From positions 1,274,142 to 1,338,141 of the forward strand of contig NZ_CP085524.1 of NCBI RefSeq assembly GCF_004353525.1: 64,000 nucleotides of DNA, in the 5' to 3' direction. This DNA comes from Zhaonella formicivorans. Its GTDB lineage: Bacteria > Bacillota > DUOV01 > Zhaonellaceae. Positions 1-8,602 of the stretch are shown here, piece by piece. The notes under the pieces are model-generated. The model searched no databases. It saw only the letters and a list, made by a program, of their open reading frames with translations, and was not told the origin of the DNA. Each line of letters starts with the position of its first letter. Position 1 is the first letter of the stretch. The translations under genes and the position numbers were made by a program.

Positions 1-346
1 CGGGTGTATCCTCCAGATTGCCCGATTCCCTTACGGGGGGCTTGACACCCAGCTTAAAGGAATCCGTTAAAGAAACTTCAACCTGGGTTTTTTTCCTGGT
101 AGGGCCCAAAATTCTTACACCTTCTATAGCACCTTTAGGCCCTGCAATAATCACCGTTTCCTGGGCTGCGAATTCGCCTGGCTGGGACAAATCTTTAATT
201 TTGGTCAACTGATAACCTTGTCCGAAAAGAGTATCTAAATCCCCCACCGTTACATGCACATGCCGGTTGGAAATCCCAACGGGAACGGTTATTTCCATGC
301 CGCCGACCGGTTCACCGGCTCTGTCAACTTGATCGAAATCAGGCAT
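1..346 (-). CDS. pduL: Phosphate propanoyltransferase (PduL family), 3' end beyond the window
   Basis: The minus strand reads from an ATG at 346 off the left edge (115 complete codons, no stop in the window). The translation has the PduL signature SNRHVH near residue 31, followed by DLDTLFGQGYQL, KDLSQPGEFA, GPKGAIEGVRILGP and KLGVKPPVRESG, all typical of the phosphotransacylase N-terminal half. An AGGAG lies 8 nt before the ATG. PduL transfers an acyl group between CoA and phosphate; with acetate kinase it makes acetate and ATP, or the reverse. No microcompartment genes are visible, and the protein begins without an obvious shell-targeting peptide, so a housekeeping acetyl/propionyl-phosphate role is inferred. 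Identification is firm; the full length is unknown. Confidence 0.9.
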   Translation of the reverse strand, partial: MPDFDQVDRAGEPVGGMEITVPVGISNRHVHVTVGDLDTLFGQGYQLTKIKDLSQPGEFAAQETVIIAGPKGAIEGVRILGPTRKKTQVEVSLTDSFKLGVKPPVRESGNLEDTP

Positions 347-460
347 TGCTTTTCTCTCCTTGTCTGCTGTTCTCTCAAAACTAGTATATGATAAACAATC
401 CTGGTTATCCGGGTAAAATGTTAGCTTTCCATCCTGATTTTGTATCAGAGCATATTTTTA

Positions 461-647
461 GGCTGTTAAATTATTAACAGCCCAGCTTGTAGACAAAGCC
501 CACATGTATTATTTCGCTCTGGACAAGCTCGCACGCGTTGACCTTTGGCAAAGCCTCCGACAGCTGAGCGAAACCAGTCCCGCTCCATAAAACATGTGGG
601 CTGATAAGAGTTTGTCGACGGTCTGGTCTGTTAAATAATTAACAGCC
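461..647. repeat. Palindromic element A, copy 1, with flanking duplicated stem-loops
   Basis: The core is 483-625 (143 bp), starting CAGCTTGTAGACAAA and ending GTTTGTCGACGGTCTG, with subterminal inverted repeats around the CATGT of 'cccacatgtatt' and 'aaaacatgtggg'. It is flanked by two near-identical 22-bp palindromes (461-482 and 626-647, GGCTGTTAA...TTAACAGCC type). The right-hand palindrome contains the gcvH stop codon. The same core recurs at 10569, 14058, 18871 (inverted) and 61282. No protein is encoded. It is interpreted as a small non-autonomous element placed in the gcvH terminator. Confidence 0.85.
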
Positions 648-1022
648 TTCTTTCAGAAAATCAGCATATTGCTCGCTGGTCATCAGTTTAGCAACTTGTT
701 CGGGTTTAGTGAGCCTAATTCGCACCATCCAGCCTGTATCGTAGGGGTCTTCATTTAACAGTTCAGGTGAATCAAGCAGTGCTTCATTAACCGCTATTAC
801 TTCGCCGTCAACGGGACTGTAAACGTCGGAAACAGCTTTGACTGATTCAATCACCCCAAAACTTTTCCCTTCCTCTAGCGTGTCATCTTCCCCTGGTAGT
901 TCCACATAAACAACATCACCCAGGGCTTCCTGAGCATAAGAGGTTATGCCGATTGCAGCCTCTTCACCTGTCACTAATAGCCATTCATGATCCTTAGTAT
1001 ACTTGCGATCCGACGGATACAA
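639..1022 (-). CDS. gcvH: Glycine cleavage system H protein
   Basis: A 127-residue lipoyl-carrier protein. The start is taken as TTG at 1022: AGGAGGG lies 6 nt upstream, and the protein then begins YPSDRKYTKDHEW, the usual GcvH N terminus; a GTG at 1040 would place the Shine-Dalgarno inside the gene. The lipoylation site is Lys62 in GVIESVKAVSD. H protein shuttles the aminomethyl group between P, T and L proteins of the glycine cleavage/synthase complex, and in some Firmicutes also serves in lipoate relay. No P, T or L gene is in the window, so it is a stand-alone copy here. The last codons and stop lie inside a palindrome duplicated by element A. Confidence 0.93.
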   Translation of the reverse strand: MYPSDRKYTKDHEWLLVTGEEAAIGITSYAQEALGDVVYVELPGEDDTLEEGKSFGVIESVKAVSDVYSPVDGEVIAVNEALLDSPELLNEDPYDTGWMVRIRLTKPEQVAKLMTSEQYADFLKEGC

Positions 1023-1055
1023 GAAACACCCTCCTCTCACGTGTTTAATTCCTTG

Positions 1056-3848
1056 TTATGCTAAATTCGCAATGACTTCCGCACACCGGGAGCAAATGGT
1101 GGGATGTTCAGCTGTTTGGCCTACTGTGGGACTGTAGGTCCAACAACGCTCACATTTTTCTCCGGGCGCCACGGTGACAGCCAGCTTCAATCCTTCGATG
1201 TCGACTGCCTGAATAGCATTATTCGGAGCCTTTTCCATGGTAGCCACTTCGACGGCAGAAACAATAAACAGAGTTGCCAGCTCTTTTTCCATTGGTTTTA
1301 AGAATTGGTACCAGTCTTCATCGGCATAGACACTTACCATTGCATTTAAGGAGTTGCCAATGATTTTTTCCTGACGGGCCAGTTCTAAAGCTTTGGAAAC
1401 TTCTTCCCTGACCTCTATCAGTTTATTCCACTTTACTTCCAGTGACTCGTCCAGGTATTTTTCCTGTACTTCAGGCCAGCCGGCCAGTTGGACGCTGACC
1501 GGGCTGCCCGGCTGTTTAGGAATATAACGCCACACTTCTTCACTGGTAAAGGCTAAAATAGGCGTGATGAGTCTCACCAGGGCCATGATAATTTCATACA
1601 TTACGGTCTGCGCCGCTCTTCGGGCCGGATCATCCGGTCTGGAGATATACACCCTGTCCTTGATAATATCCAGGTAGAAAGCGCTCATATCGACTACACA
1701 GAAGTTATGGATGCTGTGGTAAACCACATGGAAATCATAGTTCCGGTATGCTTCCGTAACTTTTGCTATTAACCTGTGCAGTTTCAACAATGCCCAGCGG
1801 TCAATTTCCAGGAACTGCTCGTAAGCCACCTTATCCTGTTCGGGATTAAAATCATACAAGTTTCCTAACAGGAACCGGCAGGTATTCCGGATTTTGCGGT
1901 AAGCTTCAGTCATCTGCTTCATGATGTTGGGCGAAGCGGCCACGTCCCGTTTGTAATCGGCGGAAGCCACCCAAAGCCTTAAAATGTCTGCACCCATCTG
2001 CTTGATTACGTCCAGGGGATCGATGCCGTTGCCAAGGGATTTCGACATTTTTCGCCCCTTTTCATCAACCACATAGCCATGGGTGAGCACCGCCTTGTAA
2101 GGCGCTTTGCCTGTGGTCGCCACCGCAGTGGAAAGGGAGGAATTAAACCAGCCGCGGTGCTGATCGCTTCCTTCCAGGTAAAGATCCGCCGGCCACGCTA
2201 AATCCGGGTTGTCTTTTAAGACTGCAGCATGGCTTGAGCCTGAGTCAAACCACACATCCATAATATCCGTTTCTTTGCGAAAAACCTGATTTCCACACTT
2301 GCCGCATTTTAAACCGGGAGGCACTAAATCATTTGCTTCCTTGGCAAACCAGATATTGGAACCGTGCTTCCTGAATAATTCCTGGACATGTTTAATTGTT
2401 TCATCTGTGATAATGGCTTCGCCGCATTCAGCGCAGTAGAAAATGGGTATGGGAACGCCCCAGGTGCGCTGGCGGGAAATACACCAATCACCCCTTTCAG
2501 CCACCATGTTATGAATCCTGTCCTCTCCCCAGGCAGGAATCCATTTGACCTCTTTGATAGCCTCCAGGGCTTCTTTTCTGAAACCGTCAATTGATGCAAA
2601 CCACTGCTCGGTAGCCCGGAAAATTACCGGATGTTTACACCTCCAGCAGTGAGGATACTGGTGCTGGATGAAGTCCAAGCTGAGCAGCGCTCCGTTTTGC
2701 TCTAAATCTTTTGTGACAGCCTTATTGGCTTCGTCATATGTTAAACCGTGGTACTGGGCACCTTCTTCCGTAAATCTTCCCCTGTTATCCAAGGGAGAAA
2801 TAACCGGCAGATTATAGCGCCGCCCCACCTCGTAATCCTCCAAGCCATGGCCGGGAGCGGTATGGACACAGCCTGTACCGGCTTCCAGAGTGACATGCTC
2901 CCCTAGGATTACAAGCGAATCCCGCTCAAACAAGGGATGCCGGCAAACCACATGCTCCAAATCACTGCCTTTAAATGTTTGGATGATCTCACCCGGTTGT
3001 AAACCGCAAGCCTCCAGAGCTTGGGCATAAAGCCCTTTTGCCATTAAAAGCCTGTCTTCCCCCACCCTGACTAAGACATATTCAAAGTCAGGATGTAAAG
3101 TAATCGCCACGTTGGCAGGAATAGTCCAGGGAGTTGTGGTCCAGATTACCACATAAGCATTTTGCGGATCAAACAGTCCTTTAGAGTCCTTGACGGCAAA
3201 TTTCACGTAAATGGAAGCGGAACGCTTATCCTGGTATTCCACTTCCGCTTCAGCCAACGCTGTTTCGCAATCGGAACACCAGTAAACCGGCTTCAAACCT
3301 TTATAAATATAGCCCTTTTTCGCCATTTCCCCAAAAACCCCGATTTGGGCAGCTTCGTATTCCGGGGATAAGGTCAGATAAGGATTATTCCAGTCACCCC
3401 GTACACCCAGCCTTTTAAATGATTCTCTCTGGATGTTGACAAATTTTAAAGCATACTCGGCACAGCGCTCCCGAAACTCCACAGCGTCGATTTGGTGGCG
3501 GTTGAGCTTTAAATTTTTTATCGCCTGCTGCTCAATAGGAAGACCGTGGGTGTCCCATCCCGGTACATAGGGGGCATCATAACCGGACATGGAATAAAAT
3601 TTAACTACCATGTCCTTTAGGACTTTGTTTAATGTTGTTCCTAAATGTATATCACCATTGGCGTAAGGAGGTCCGTCATGCAGAATGAATTTAGGTTTGC
3701 CCTTGTTGGCTTCCTGGACTAATTTGTAAATATCTTGTTCTTCCCAAAAACTCAAGATTTCAGGTTCCCGCTGCGGCAAATTGGCCCGCATGGGGAAGTC
3801 GGTCTTAGGTAAATTTAAAGTCTGATCGTACTCCACTTTCGCGTTCAC
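1056..3848 (-). CDS. ileS: Isoleucyl-tRNA synthetase
   Basis: A full-length (930 aa) class I synthetase that charges tRNA-Ile in the cytoplasm. The HIGH-type motif is HLGT at residues 68-71, followed later by the KMSKS loop (GRKMSKSLGNGIDP). The CP1 editing domain lies in between, with TTTPWTIPANVA and GTGCVHTAPGHG. The C-terminal zinc knuckle is complete (Cys899, Cys902, Cys919, Cys922). The CDS begins at an ATG with GGAAAGGGTG upstream and follows a T-box leader, so expression is expected to rise when tRNA-Ile is uncharged. It is located downstream of the divIVA group, as in many Firmicutes. Confidence 0.98.
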   Translation of the reverse strand: MNAKVEYDQTLNLPKTDFPMRANLPQREPEILSFWEEQDIYKLVQEANKGKPKFILHDGPPYANGDIHLGTTLNKVLKDMVVKFYSMSGYDAPYVPGWDTHGLPIEQQAIKNLKLNRHQIDAVEFRERCAEYALKFVNIQRESFKRLGVRGDWNNPYLTLSPEYEAAQIGVFGEMAKKGYIYKGLKPVYWCSDCETALAEAEVEYQDKRSASIYVKFAVKDSKGLFDPQNAYVVIWTTTPWTIPANVAITLHPDFEYVLVRVGEDRLLMAKGLYAQALEACGLQPGEIIQTFKGSDLEHVVCRHPLFERDSLVILGEHVTLEAGTGCVHTAPGHGLEDYEVGRRYNLPVISPLDNRGRFTEEGAQYHGLTYDEANKAVTKDLEQNGALLSLDFIQHQYPHCWRCKHPVIFRATEQWFASIDGFRKEALEAIKEVKWIPAWGEDRIHNMVAERGDWCISRQRTWGVPIPIFYCAECGEAIITDETIKHVQELFRKHGSNIWFAKEANDLVPPGLKCGKCGNQVFRKETDIMDVWFDSGSSHAAVLKDNPDLAWPADLYLEGSDQHRGWFNSSLSTAVATTGKAPYKAVLTHGYVVDEKGRKMSKSLGNGIDPLDVIKQMGADILRLWVASADYKRDVAASPNIMKQMTEAYRKIRNTCRFLLGNLYDFNPEQDKVAYEQFLEIDRWALLKLHRLIAKVTEAYRNYDFHVVYHSIHNFCVVDMSAFYLDIIKDRVYISRPDDPARRAAQTVMYEIIMALVRLITPILAFTSEEVWRYIPKQPGSPVSVQLAGWPEVQEKYLDESLEVKWNKLIEVREEVSKALELARQEKIIGNSLNAMVSVYADEDWYQFLKPMEKELATLFIVSAVEVATMEKAPNNAIQAVDIEGLKLAVTVAPGEKCERCWTYSPTVGQTAEHPTICSRCAEVIANLA

Positions 3849-3865
3849 CCTTTCCTAATATAAAG

Positions 3866-4126
3866 AAAAACTACAAATAAAAAAGTCCCGTCACTAAAGG
3901 ACGAGAGCTTCATTCCCGTGGTACCACCTTATTTACGTTAAGTCTTGCTTAACGTCACTTCTTCAGTCCTAACGGCGACTCACCGGGGCATCCTACTCCA
4001 AAGTTTCAGACCCCAACTCCCGGGTGATCTTCGACTAAGCTTCAGTTACCCGGCTTCCACTCTCCCGGGCTCGCTAAAACCTTGGCCTAATCTACTCTCC
4101 CGTTCATAGTTTTTATCACAAAAACA
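3866..4126 (-). promoter_or_regulatory. T-box riboswitch leader of ileS (isoleucine specifier)
   Basis: On the minus strand the leader carries the T-box core GGTGGTACCACGG (3922-3934), followed by a GC-rich stem and a U-run (CGGGACTTTTTT) just upstream of ileS. The 5' stem I has AGAGAG-like and GAAGATCACCC sequences. ATC at 4028-4026 is in the position of the specifier codon and reads isoleucine, matching the downstream gene. Uncharged tRNA-Ile should pair with the specifier and with the T-box bulge and favour the antiterminator. No competing reading of the region was seen. Confidence 0.93.
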
Positions 4127-4137
4127 TTTATAATTAA

Positions 4138-4770
4138 TTATACCACACCGATATCTGAAGTCAAATTCTGCCGATACTTGCTGATCTGACCTAATATGCC
4201 TTTGACCAGCCAGAAAGATATTTGCCCGTTTTCCTCCATACACTGGTCTTCCTGCAGGTCCTTTCCATTGTCTTTTATAAAACGTACAAATAAAATTGCT
4301 GTATCCTGGTTTTCAAGGCAAGCAGCCAATTGGGCCGCCTTCTTATCCACAGCAAAAACATTGCCTTCTTTGATTTCAACCGGGGTAGAACTGTGCAAAC
4401 TCCCGACTACTGTTCTGAAAACGCTTAACTCTTCCATTTCATCCACAGCCGCCAAACACCAGTCCACCAATTTGGCATTTGTTGGCCGCATATCTATTTC
4501 CCCGGCAATTAAAATATCACCGGGAGCCAACGGTGGGCTGTACTCCTCTGCAAATCCTAAGGAAATAATATAAGGTATTTCTTCTGCTCCTATCAAGTCA
4601 AAAGAATCCAGGGGTTCAATATGCTCACAGCTCATAATTAAAACCGGCTGATTTTGCAATTTCCCTCTGGCAATCTCAATTCCTTGCCACTGTTCTACCT
4701 GTCTGAAACTTAAATGCTCTTTAAGTAAAACATACCCCTTATCGGAATTGGTTAAAATGGCAATTCTCAT
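4138..4770 (-). CDS. Divergent nucleoside phosphorylase-like protein, function unknown
   Basis: A 210-residue protein of the size of MTA/SAH nucleosidases. The pattern MRIAILTNSDKG, then YIISLGFAEEYSPPLAPGDILIA, then AVDKKAAQLAACLENQDTAILFVRFI matches the order of the PNP/UDP-phosphorylase fold (start strand, G-hAG-hDP-like central motif, and the position of the catalytic VDMESAA segment). The usual Glu-Ser of that last motif is replaced by Lys-Lys-Ala, so a normal nucleosidase active site is doubtful. It lies between divIVA and the ileS T-box, with its stop only about 12 nt before the leader. Fold assignment is an inference from motif spacing; the function is not recognised. Confidence 0.6.
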   Translation of the reverse strand: MRIAILTNSDKGYVLLKEHLSFRQVEQWQGIEIARGKLQNQPVLIMSCEHIEPLDSFDLIGAEEIPYIISLGFAEEYSPPLAPGDILIAGEIDMRPTNAKLVDWCLAAVDEMEELSVFRTVVGSLHSSTPVEIKEGNVFAVDKKAAQLAACLENQDTAILFVRFIKDNGKDLQEDQCMEENGQISFWLVKGILGQISKYRQNLTSDIGVV

Positions 4771-4840
4771 AAACTTCGCCTGTCAGGCTTATTTCCCCCT
4801 TTGCATATCCCTTGGTACTGATCACTCCAAGCTTCTCGAC

Positions 4841-5314
4841 TTACGCCGACTCTCTATCTATTTCCCTTTCCGGCATTTCATTTTCCAGCATTTCCAAATA
4901 AGTGAGAAGGAATGATTTTAGTTGGGCTTTACAGCTTTGTGTTTTTTTGCGAATGAGTTCGTATTCCTCTTCCATGGCGCGGATTTTTTGTGCTGCTTCG
5001 TCAAACATTTTTTGAATCCGCAGCTGGCTTTCCTGATTTAGCAGTTCACATTCCCTGGCCGCGTTGGCTTTTAATTCTTCCGCGGTTTGCTGAGCCAAAA
5101 TCAAAGTATTATTTAAGGTTTCTTCAATCCTTTTATACCGCTCCAGCTCGGAAGTCAGTCTCTGCACCTCTTCTTTTAACTCCTGATTGTCCCGGTACAT
5201 CTGCTCGTAATCCCTTAAAATACGCGACATGAACACATTAACTTCATCTTCACTGTAGCCACGTAAAACCTTGCGAAATTCCTTATTTTGAATATCCAGC
5301 GGAGTGAGAACCAT
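4841..5314 (-). CDS. divIVA: DivIVA-family septum/pole-targeting protein
   Basis: A 157-residue DivIVA protein. It begins VLTPLDIQNKEFRKVLRGYSEDEVNVFM, the conserved N-terminal membrane-curvature-sensing segment, followed by a long heptad-rich coiled coil to about residue 145. ATG 5314 is chosen because GGAGGTG sits 5 nt upstream; an in-frame GTG at 5320 overlaps that site. DivIVA marks negatively curved membrane at poles and septa, and in spore formers helps place the division site and chromosome. It closes the ylmH-yggT-proC-sepF group, the usual neighbourhood. Confidence 0.93.
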   Translation of the reverse strand: MVLTPLDIQNKEFRKVLRGYSEDEVNVFMSRILRDYEQMYRDNQELKEEVQRLTSELERYKRIEETLNNTLILAQQTAEELKANAARECELLNQESQLRIQKMFDEAAQKIRAMEEEYELIRKKTQSCKAQLKSFLLTYLEMLENEMPEREIDRESA

Positions 5315-5476
5315 GAACACACCTCCATAATTGCAGTTGCCGTCAGCTTAACGTTTTCACATAAAGCTTTCGACGAAATAAGCCCCGTTTCCTTTAAAAG
5401 TTACAAACGGAACTGGATAAAAGTTTTACTCTTTCAGCATTTACAAAAGGCTGCAAAGCTTAATCTACCTGCACAT

Positions 5477-6271
5477 CTAAAGCAAGCGTTTGAGCACAAT
5501 CCCTACCCGTCCTTTTTTCGTTGCCCCTGTTACATCTTCAACTATGAGTCTGCCTCTTCCCCTGCAGGAAATGGTATCGCCTTTTTGTACCGGTTTGGCA
5601 GGGTCGGTAGTTTCTTTCCAGTTCAATTTGACTTTACCGTCTTTAATCTCTTCAAGCATTTGACTCCTGGATAAACTAAAACCGTGGCTGCTTACTGCAT
5701 CAAGCCGCAGGGAAGCCACAGTTGTTTTAATTTGCTTGAAATTTTCTTCTCTCCCAAATTGAGGTTCTATTTCCGAGAGGGGAGCAACTTGAACCGGAAC
5801 ATTGCCTACCTGGCGCAGATTAGCCGCAATGTAAGAAGTGAGTTCCTGGGCTACCACTGTCAAACAGTACTGTTCACCGATTAAAATGTCCCCGATTTTT
5901 TCCCGACGTATGCCCAAACCCAATAAGGCTCCTAAAAAGTCGCGGTGCTTTAACGCAGTAAATTTGCGCCCTCCCGTGATTTTCAAGATGCCTATTTGCG
6001 GCTTAAGATCCTCTGGTTCAAGATAACCGGGGAACAGCACTATTCTCTGCCGTTCCGCCTCTCCATGCCCGCCCTCGAAAACAAATTTTAAATCCGGCAA
6101 ACCCCTTAGAATATCCTTAGCTAAACCGGTATAACGGGGTTCGAGAAAATCGGACACAGCAACTTCATGCTTCGTTAGAACCCTTTCCGCCAGATCAAGT
6201 ATTCTGGTCATGCAGGCCCGTTCTTCAGCATCGGCTATAAATTTGAGCAACTTTTCCCTGTTCAACATCAT
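5477..6271 (-). CDS. ylmH: YlmH-family RNA-binding protein with S4 domain
   Basis: 264 residues. The N-terminal two thirds (LAERVLTKHEVAVSDFLEP, FEGGHGEAERQRIVLFPGYLEP, ALLGLGIRREKIGDI) are the YlmH fold. The C terminus (about residues 185-245, SLRLDAVSSHGFSLSRSQ then GRGRLIVED) is an S4 RNA-binding domain. YlmH is associated with cell division in Firmicutes and with rescue of stalled ribosomal subunits. It sits 8 nt downstream of the yggT gene, in the same operon as sepF and divIVA. Confidence 0.93.
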   Translation of the reverse strand: MMLNREKLLKFIADAEERACMTRILDLAERVLTKHEVAVSDFLEPRYTGLAKDILRGLPDLKFVFEGGHGEAERQRIVLFPGYLEPEDLKPQIGILKITGGRKFTALKHRDFLGALLGLGIRREKIGDILIGEQYCLTVVAQELTSYIAANLRQVGNVPVQVAPLSEIEPQFGREENFKQIKTTVASLRLDAVSSHGFSLSRSQMLEEIKDGKVKLNWKETTDPAKPVQKGDTISCRGRGRLIVEDVTGATKKGRVGIVLKRLL

Positions 6272-6279
6272 AGGCGCAG

Positions 6280-6534
6280 TTAAAACAAACTCAACAACAA
6301 TCGCTGTACTAATTGCAAAACCAGAATGGCTACAAAAGGCGAAAAATCGAGAGGCATAGCGCCCCGCGGCATGATCCGCCTGATTGGGGCCAGAATTGGT
6401 TCTGTTATTTCGTAAATAAAACGAATAACGGGGTTTCCGGGGTCATGGGAAACCCAAGAAAGCAAAACTCTGGCGATAATTAACCAATCTAAAACCTCGA
6501 TAGCAACGTGAATTATAGTTTCAATAGACTGCAT
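6280..6534 (-). CDS. YggT-family integral membrane protein
   Basis: 84 residues with two hydrophobic spans (about 10-27 and 62-82) separated by the YggT signature (LSWVSHDPGNPVIRFIYEITEPILAPIRRIMP). It is a single-repeat YggT domain, the form usual in Gram-positives (ylmG). The protein is in the cytoplasmic membrane; its exact function is unsettled, with links to septal or nucleoid organisation. The gene lies 9 nt after proC and 8 nt before ylmH, hence co-transcribed with sepF. Confidence 0.9.
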   Translation of the reverse strand: MQSIETIIHVAIEVLDWLIIARVLLSWVSHDPGNPVIRFIYEITEPILAPIRRIMPRGAMPLDFSPFVAILVLQLVQRLLLSLF

Positions 6535-6543
6535 AACTCACCT

Positions 6544-7353
6544 CTAATTATGACTTAGCTCTTTTGCCCGTTTTTCCGCCTCCAACACAGCATTCATCAC
6601 TGTAGACCGTAAGTTCCCCTGCTCCAGGGCAAAGAGAGCAGCAATAGTTGTACCTCCAGGAGAAGTAACCATATCCTTTAATTCCGCCGGATGTTTACCT
6701 GTAGCATGCACCATTTTTGCTGAACCTAAAACAGTCCGCACTGCCAATTTTCTCGCTAACTCACGGGGCAAACCCACTTTGACACCGCCATCAATCAAAG
6801 CTTCTATAAACAAATAAACGTAAGCCGGCCCACTGCCGCTTACGGCGGTTACCGCATCAAGCAACTTCTCGGGCAAAGAGAGCACTTCGCCCGTGGCTTG
6901 AAAAATCCTTTCAGCCTTTTCTAAATCCTCAGGGGTTACAGCCTGGTTCACAGCTAACGCTGTAATACCTTCTCCAATCAAACAAGGAGTGTTTGGCACA
7001 GCGCGAATAATAGGAGTTCCATGGGGCAATGACTGCTCTAAGTCCCGCAGAGTCACGCCGGCTGCAATGGAAATAAGGAGCCGGTCCCTGGGAAAGTCCA
7101 AGGAAAGTTCTGCCAAAACCTGACTTATTATCTGCGGCTTTACCGCTAACACAATAATTTCCGCTCTCTCAACCACAGCCAGATTATCGTAATACGTGCT
7201 GACTGCATACTTTTGTTGTAATAAATTGCGCCGTTCGGGGGCCGGATCGCTGACAATGACTGCCTCCGGTTTGACAATTTCCGCCTTTAGCAAGCCGGAT
7301 ATAATGGCTTCTGCCATCTGTCCCCCGCCGATGAACCCAATGGTTTTGTCCAA
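6544..7353 (-). CDS. proC: Pyrroline-5-carboxylate reductase
   Basis: 269 residues, the normal family size. The Rossmann motif GFIGGGQMAEAI (residues 6-17) binds NAD(P)H, and the C-terminal dimerisation domain has VSGSGPAYVYLFIEAL and DMVTSPGGTTIAAL, the ProC signature. It reduces 1-pyrroline-5-carboxylate to proline in the cytosol. Its place between sepF and yggT is common in Clostridia and Bacilli and probably reflects old operon structure rather than a division role. Confidence 0.96.
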   Translation of the reverse strand: MDKTIGFIGGGQMAEAIISGLLKAEIVKPEAVIVSDPAPERRNLLQQKYAVSTYYDNLAVVERAEIIVLAVKPQIISQVLAELSLDFPRDRLLISIAAGVTLRDLEQSLPHGTPIIRAVPNTPCLIGEGITALAVNQAVTPEDLEKAERIFQATGEVLSLPEKLLDAVTAVSGSGPAYVYLFIEALIDGGVKVGLPRELARKLAVRTVLGSAKMVHATGKHPAELKDMVTSPGGTTIAALFALEQGNLRSTVMNAVLEAEKRAKELSHN

Positions 7354-7367
7354 TTATTAACTCACCT

Positions 7368-7808
7368 CTAGTTTGAACTGGTAAGAGTAAAGATGTTTTT
7401 TTCGCGGTAACCAGCTTCCAGATCCCCTGCCACATCGACGTTATTTGGTACAAAGAGAATTATTGCCGCACTGACTTTCTGCATGCTGCCCCCCAAGGCG
7501 TATATTGATCCGCTTAGAAAGTCGACAATTCTCTTGGCCAGTTCCCTTTCAACCTCTTCTAAATTAACAATTACCGGCCTCCTGTTTTTCAAATGATCCG
7601 CAATATTTTGCACCTGTTCAAAAGCAGTCGGTTTCACTACAACCATTTTCATAGCTTTAGGAGCCGGTAAGCTCACAATATTGTTTTTTTTGAACCGTTC
7701 TTTTTGTTCATTCCAGGGTACTGCTTCCTCACGGCTAACATTTTCTTCCTCTACCTCTTCAATTTCAAATCCCATAAAACTCAGCACCTTATCCACCAAC
7801 TTCGCCAT
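7368..7808 (-). CDS. sepF: Cell division protein SepF
   Basis: 146 residues. It starts MAKLVDKVLSFMGFEIEE, an amphipathic membrane-binding helix, then has a charged linker and the compact SepF core (KPTAFEQVQNIADHLKNRRPVIVNLE, then RIVDFLSGSIYALGGSMQKVS) that polymerises into rings and binds the FtsZ tail. SepF anchors and aligns FtsZ filaments at the septum. It follows yggS by 16 nt and precedes proC, the standard ylm order. Confidence 0.96.
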   Translation of the reverse strand: MAKLVDKVLSFMGFEIEEVEEENVSREEAVPWNEQKERFKKNNIVSLPAPKAMKMVVVKPTAFEQVQNIADHLKNRRPVIVNLEEVERELAKRIVDFLSGSIYALGGSMQKVSAAIILFVPNNVDVAGDLEAGYREKNIFTLTSSN

Positions 7809-7824
7809 TTTTGTTCCTCCTTAT

Positions 7825-8514
7825 TTAGCTTCGTGCTCCGAAAATAGCTGTTCCAATCCGGATTAAGTTCGCTCCTTCTTCGATGGCCACCTCAAAATCG
7901 TTAGTCATGCCCATGGACAGATACCGCAGCTCTATTCCCGGGATAGCTTTAGCTCTCAACTCTTCGCTCAAAAGCCTTAAACGTCGAAATACAGGCCGTG
8001 CTTCTTCCGGATCCTCAACCAGAGGAGCCATAGTCATTAAACCTGAAATCCGTAAACCATCCAAGTTGGCCACATTCCTGATAAAAGCTTCGGTTTCTCC
8101 AAGCTTCAGCCCATGTTTGCTTTCCTCTTCCGCCACATTGACTTGAACCAACACCGGCATTTCCTTTCCTGCCTGACGCGCCCTTTTGGAAATTTCCTCA
8201 GCCAGGGAAAGACTGTCCAGAGAGTGAATCAAAGCAACTTTATCAATAATGTACTTCACTTTGTTGGTCTGCAGGTGCCCGATCAAATGCCATTCTACCG
8301 GTTTATGCAGTTCAGGAAATTTTCTATTAATCTCCTGCACCCTGTTTTCTCCGATAGCAGTAACACCTGCCTCTATTGCTTCCAGCATCTGGGGAATTCC
8401 TACCGTTTTAGTAACGGCAATTAATTTAATTTCTGCCGGATCACGTCCAACCCTTTCAGCCGAAGCAATTATCTTTTTTTTGACTTCTGCCAAATTTGCA
8501 GCAATTTGCGACAA
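7825..8514 (-). CDS. yggS: YggS-family PLP homeostasis protein
   Basis: 229 residues with a fold-type III PLP barrel. The Schiff-base lysine is Lys36 in LIAVTKTVG. Other family motifs are GENRVQE, WHLIGHLQTNK and SMGMTNDFEVAIEEGANLIRIGTAIFG, the last binding the phosphate. Members carry PLP without catalysing a known reaction and affect vitamin B6 and amino-acid balance. It is in the sepF operon (ylmE position). Confidence 0.95.
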   Translation of the reverse strand: MSQIAANLAEVKKKIIASAERVGRDPAEIKLIAVTKTVGIPQMLEAIEAGVTAIGENRVQEINRKFPELHKPVEWHLIGHLQTNKVKYIIDKVALIHSLDSLSLAEEISKRARQAGKEMPVLVQVNVAEEESKHGLKLGETEAFIRNVANLDGLRISGLMTMAPLVEDPEEARPVFRRLRLLSEELRAKAIPGIELRYLSMGMTNDFEVAIEEGANLIRIGTAIFGARS

Positions 8515-8602
8515 CTTAATTCCTCCTGACCGTTACTAGAATATTTTTCTACGTTTTAGCAATATTTCCTGCTATCTTGACCTAAAAGTGCTCAATGATA
8601 AA

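Noticed and set aside
18-212. A plus-strand reading frame of 64 codons
   Set aside because: It is the antisense of the partial pduL gene on the minus strand, which has clear family motifs and a ribosome site.
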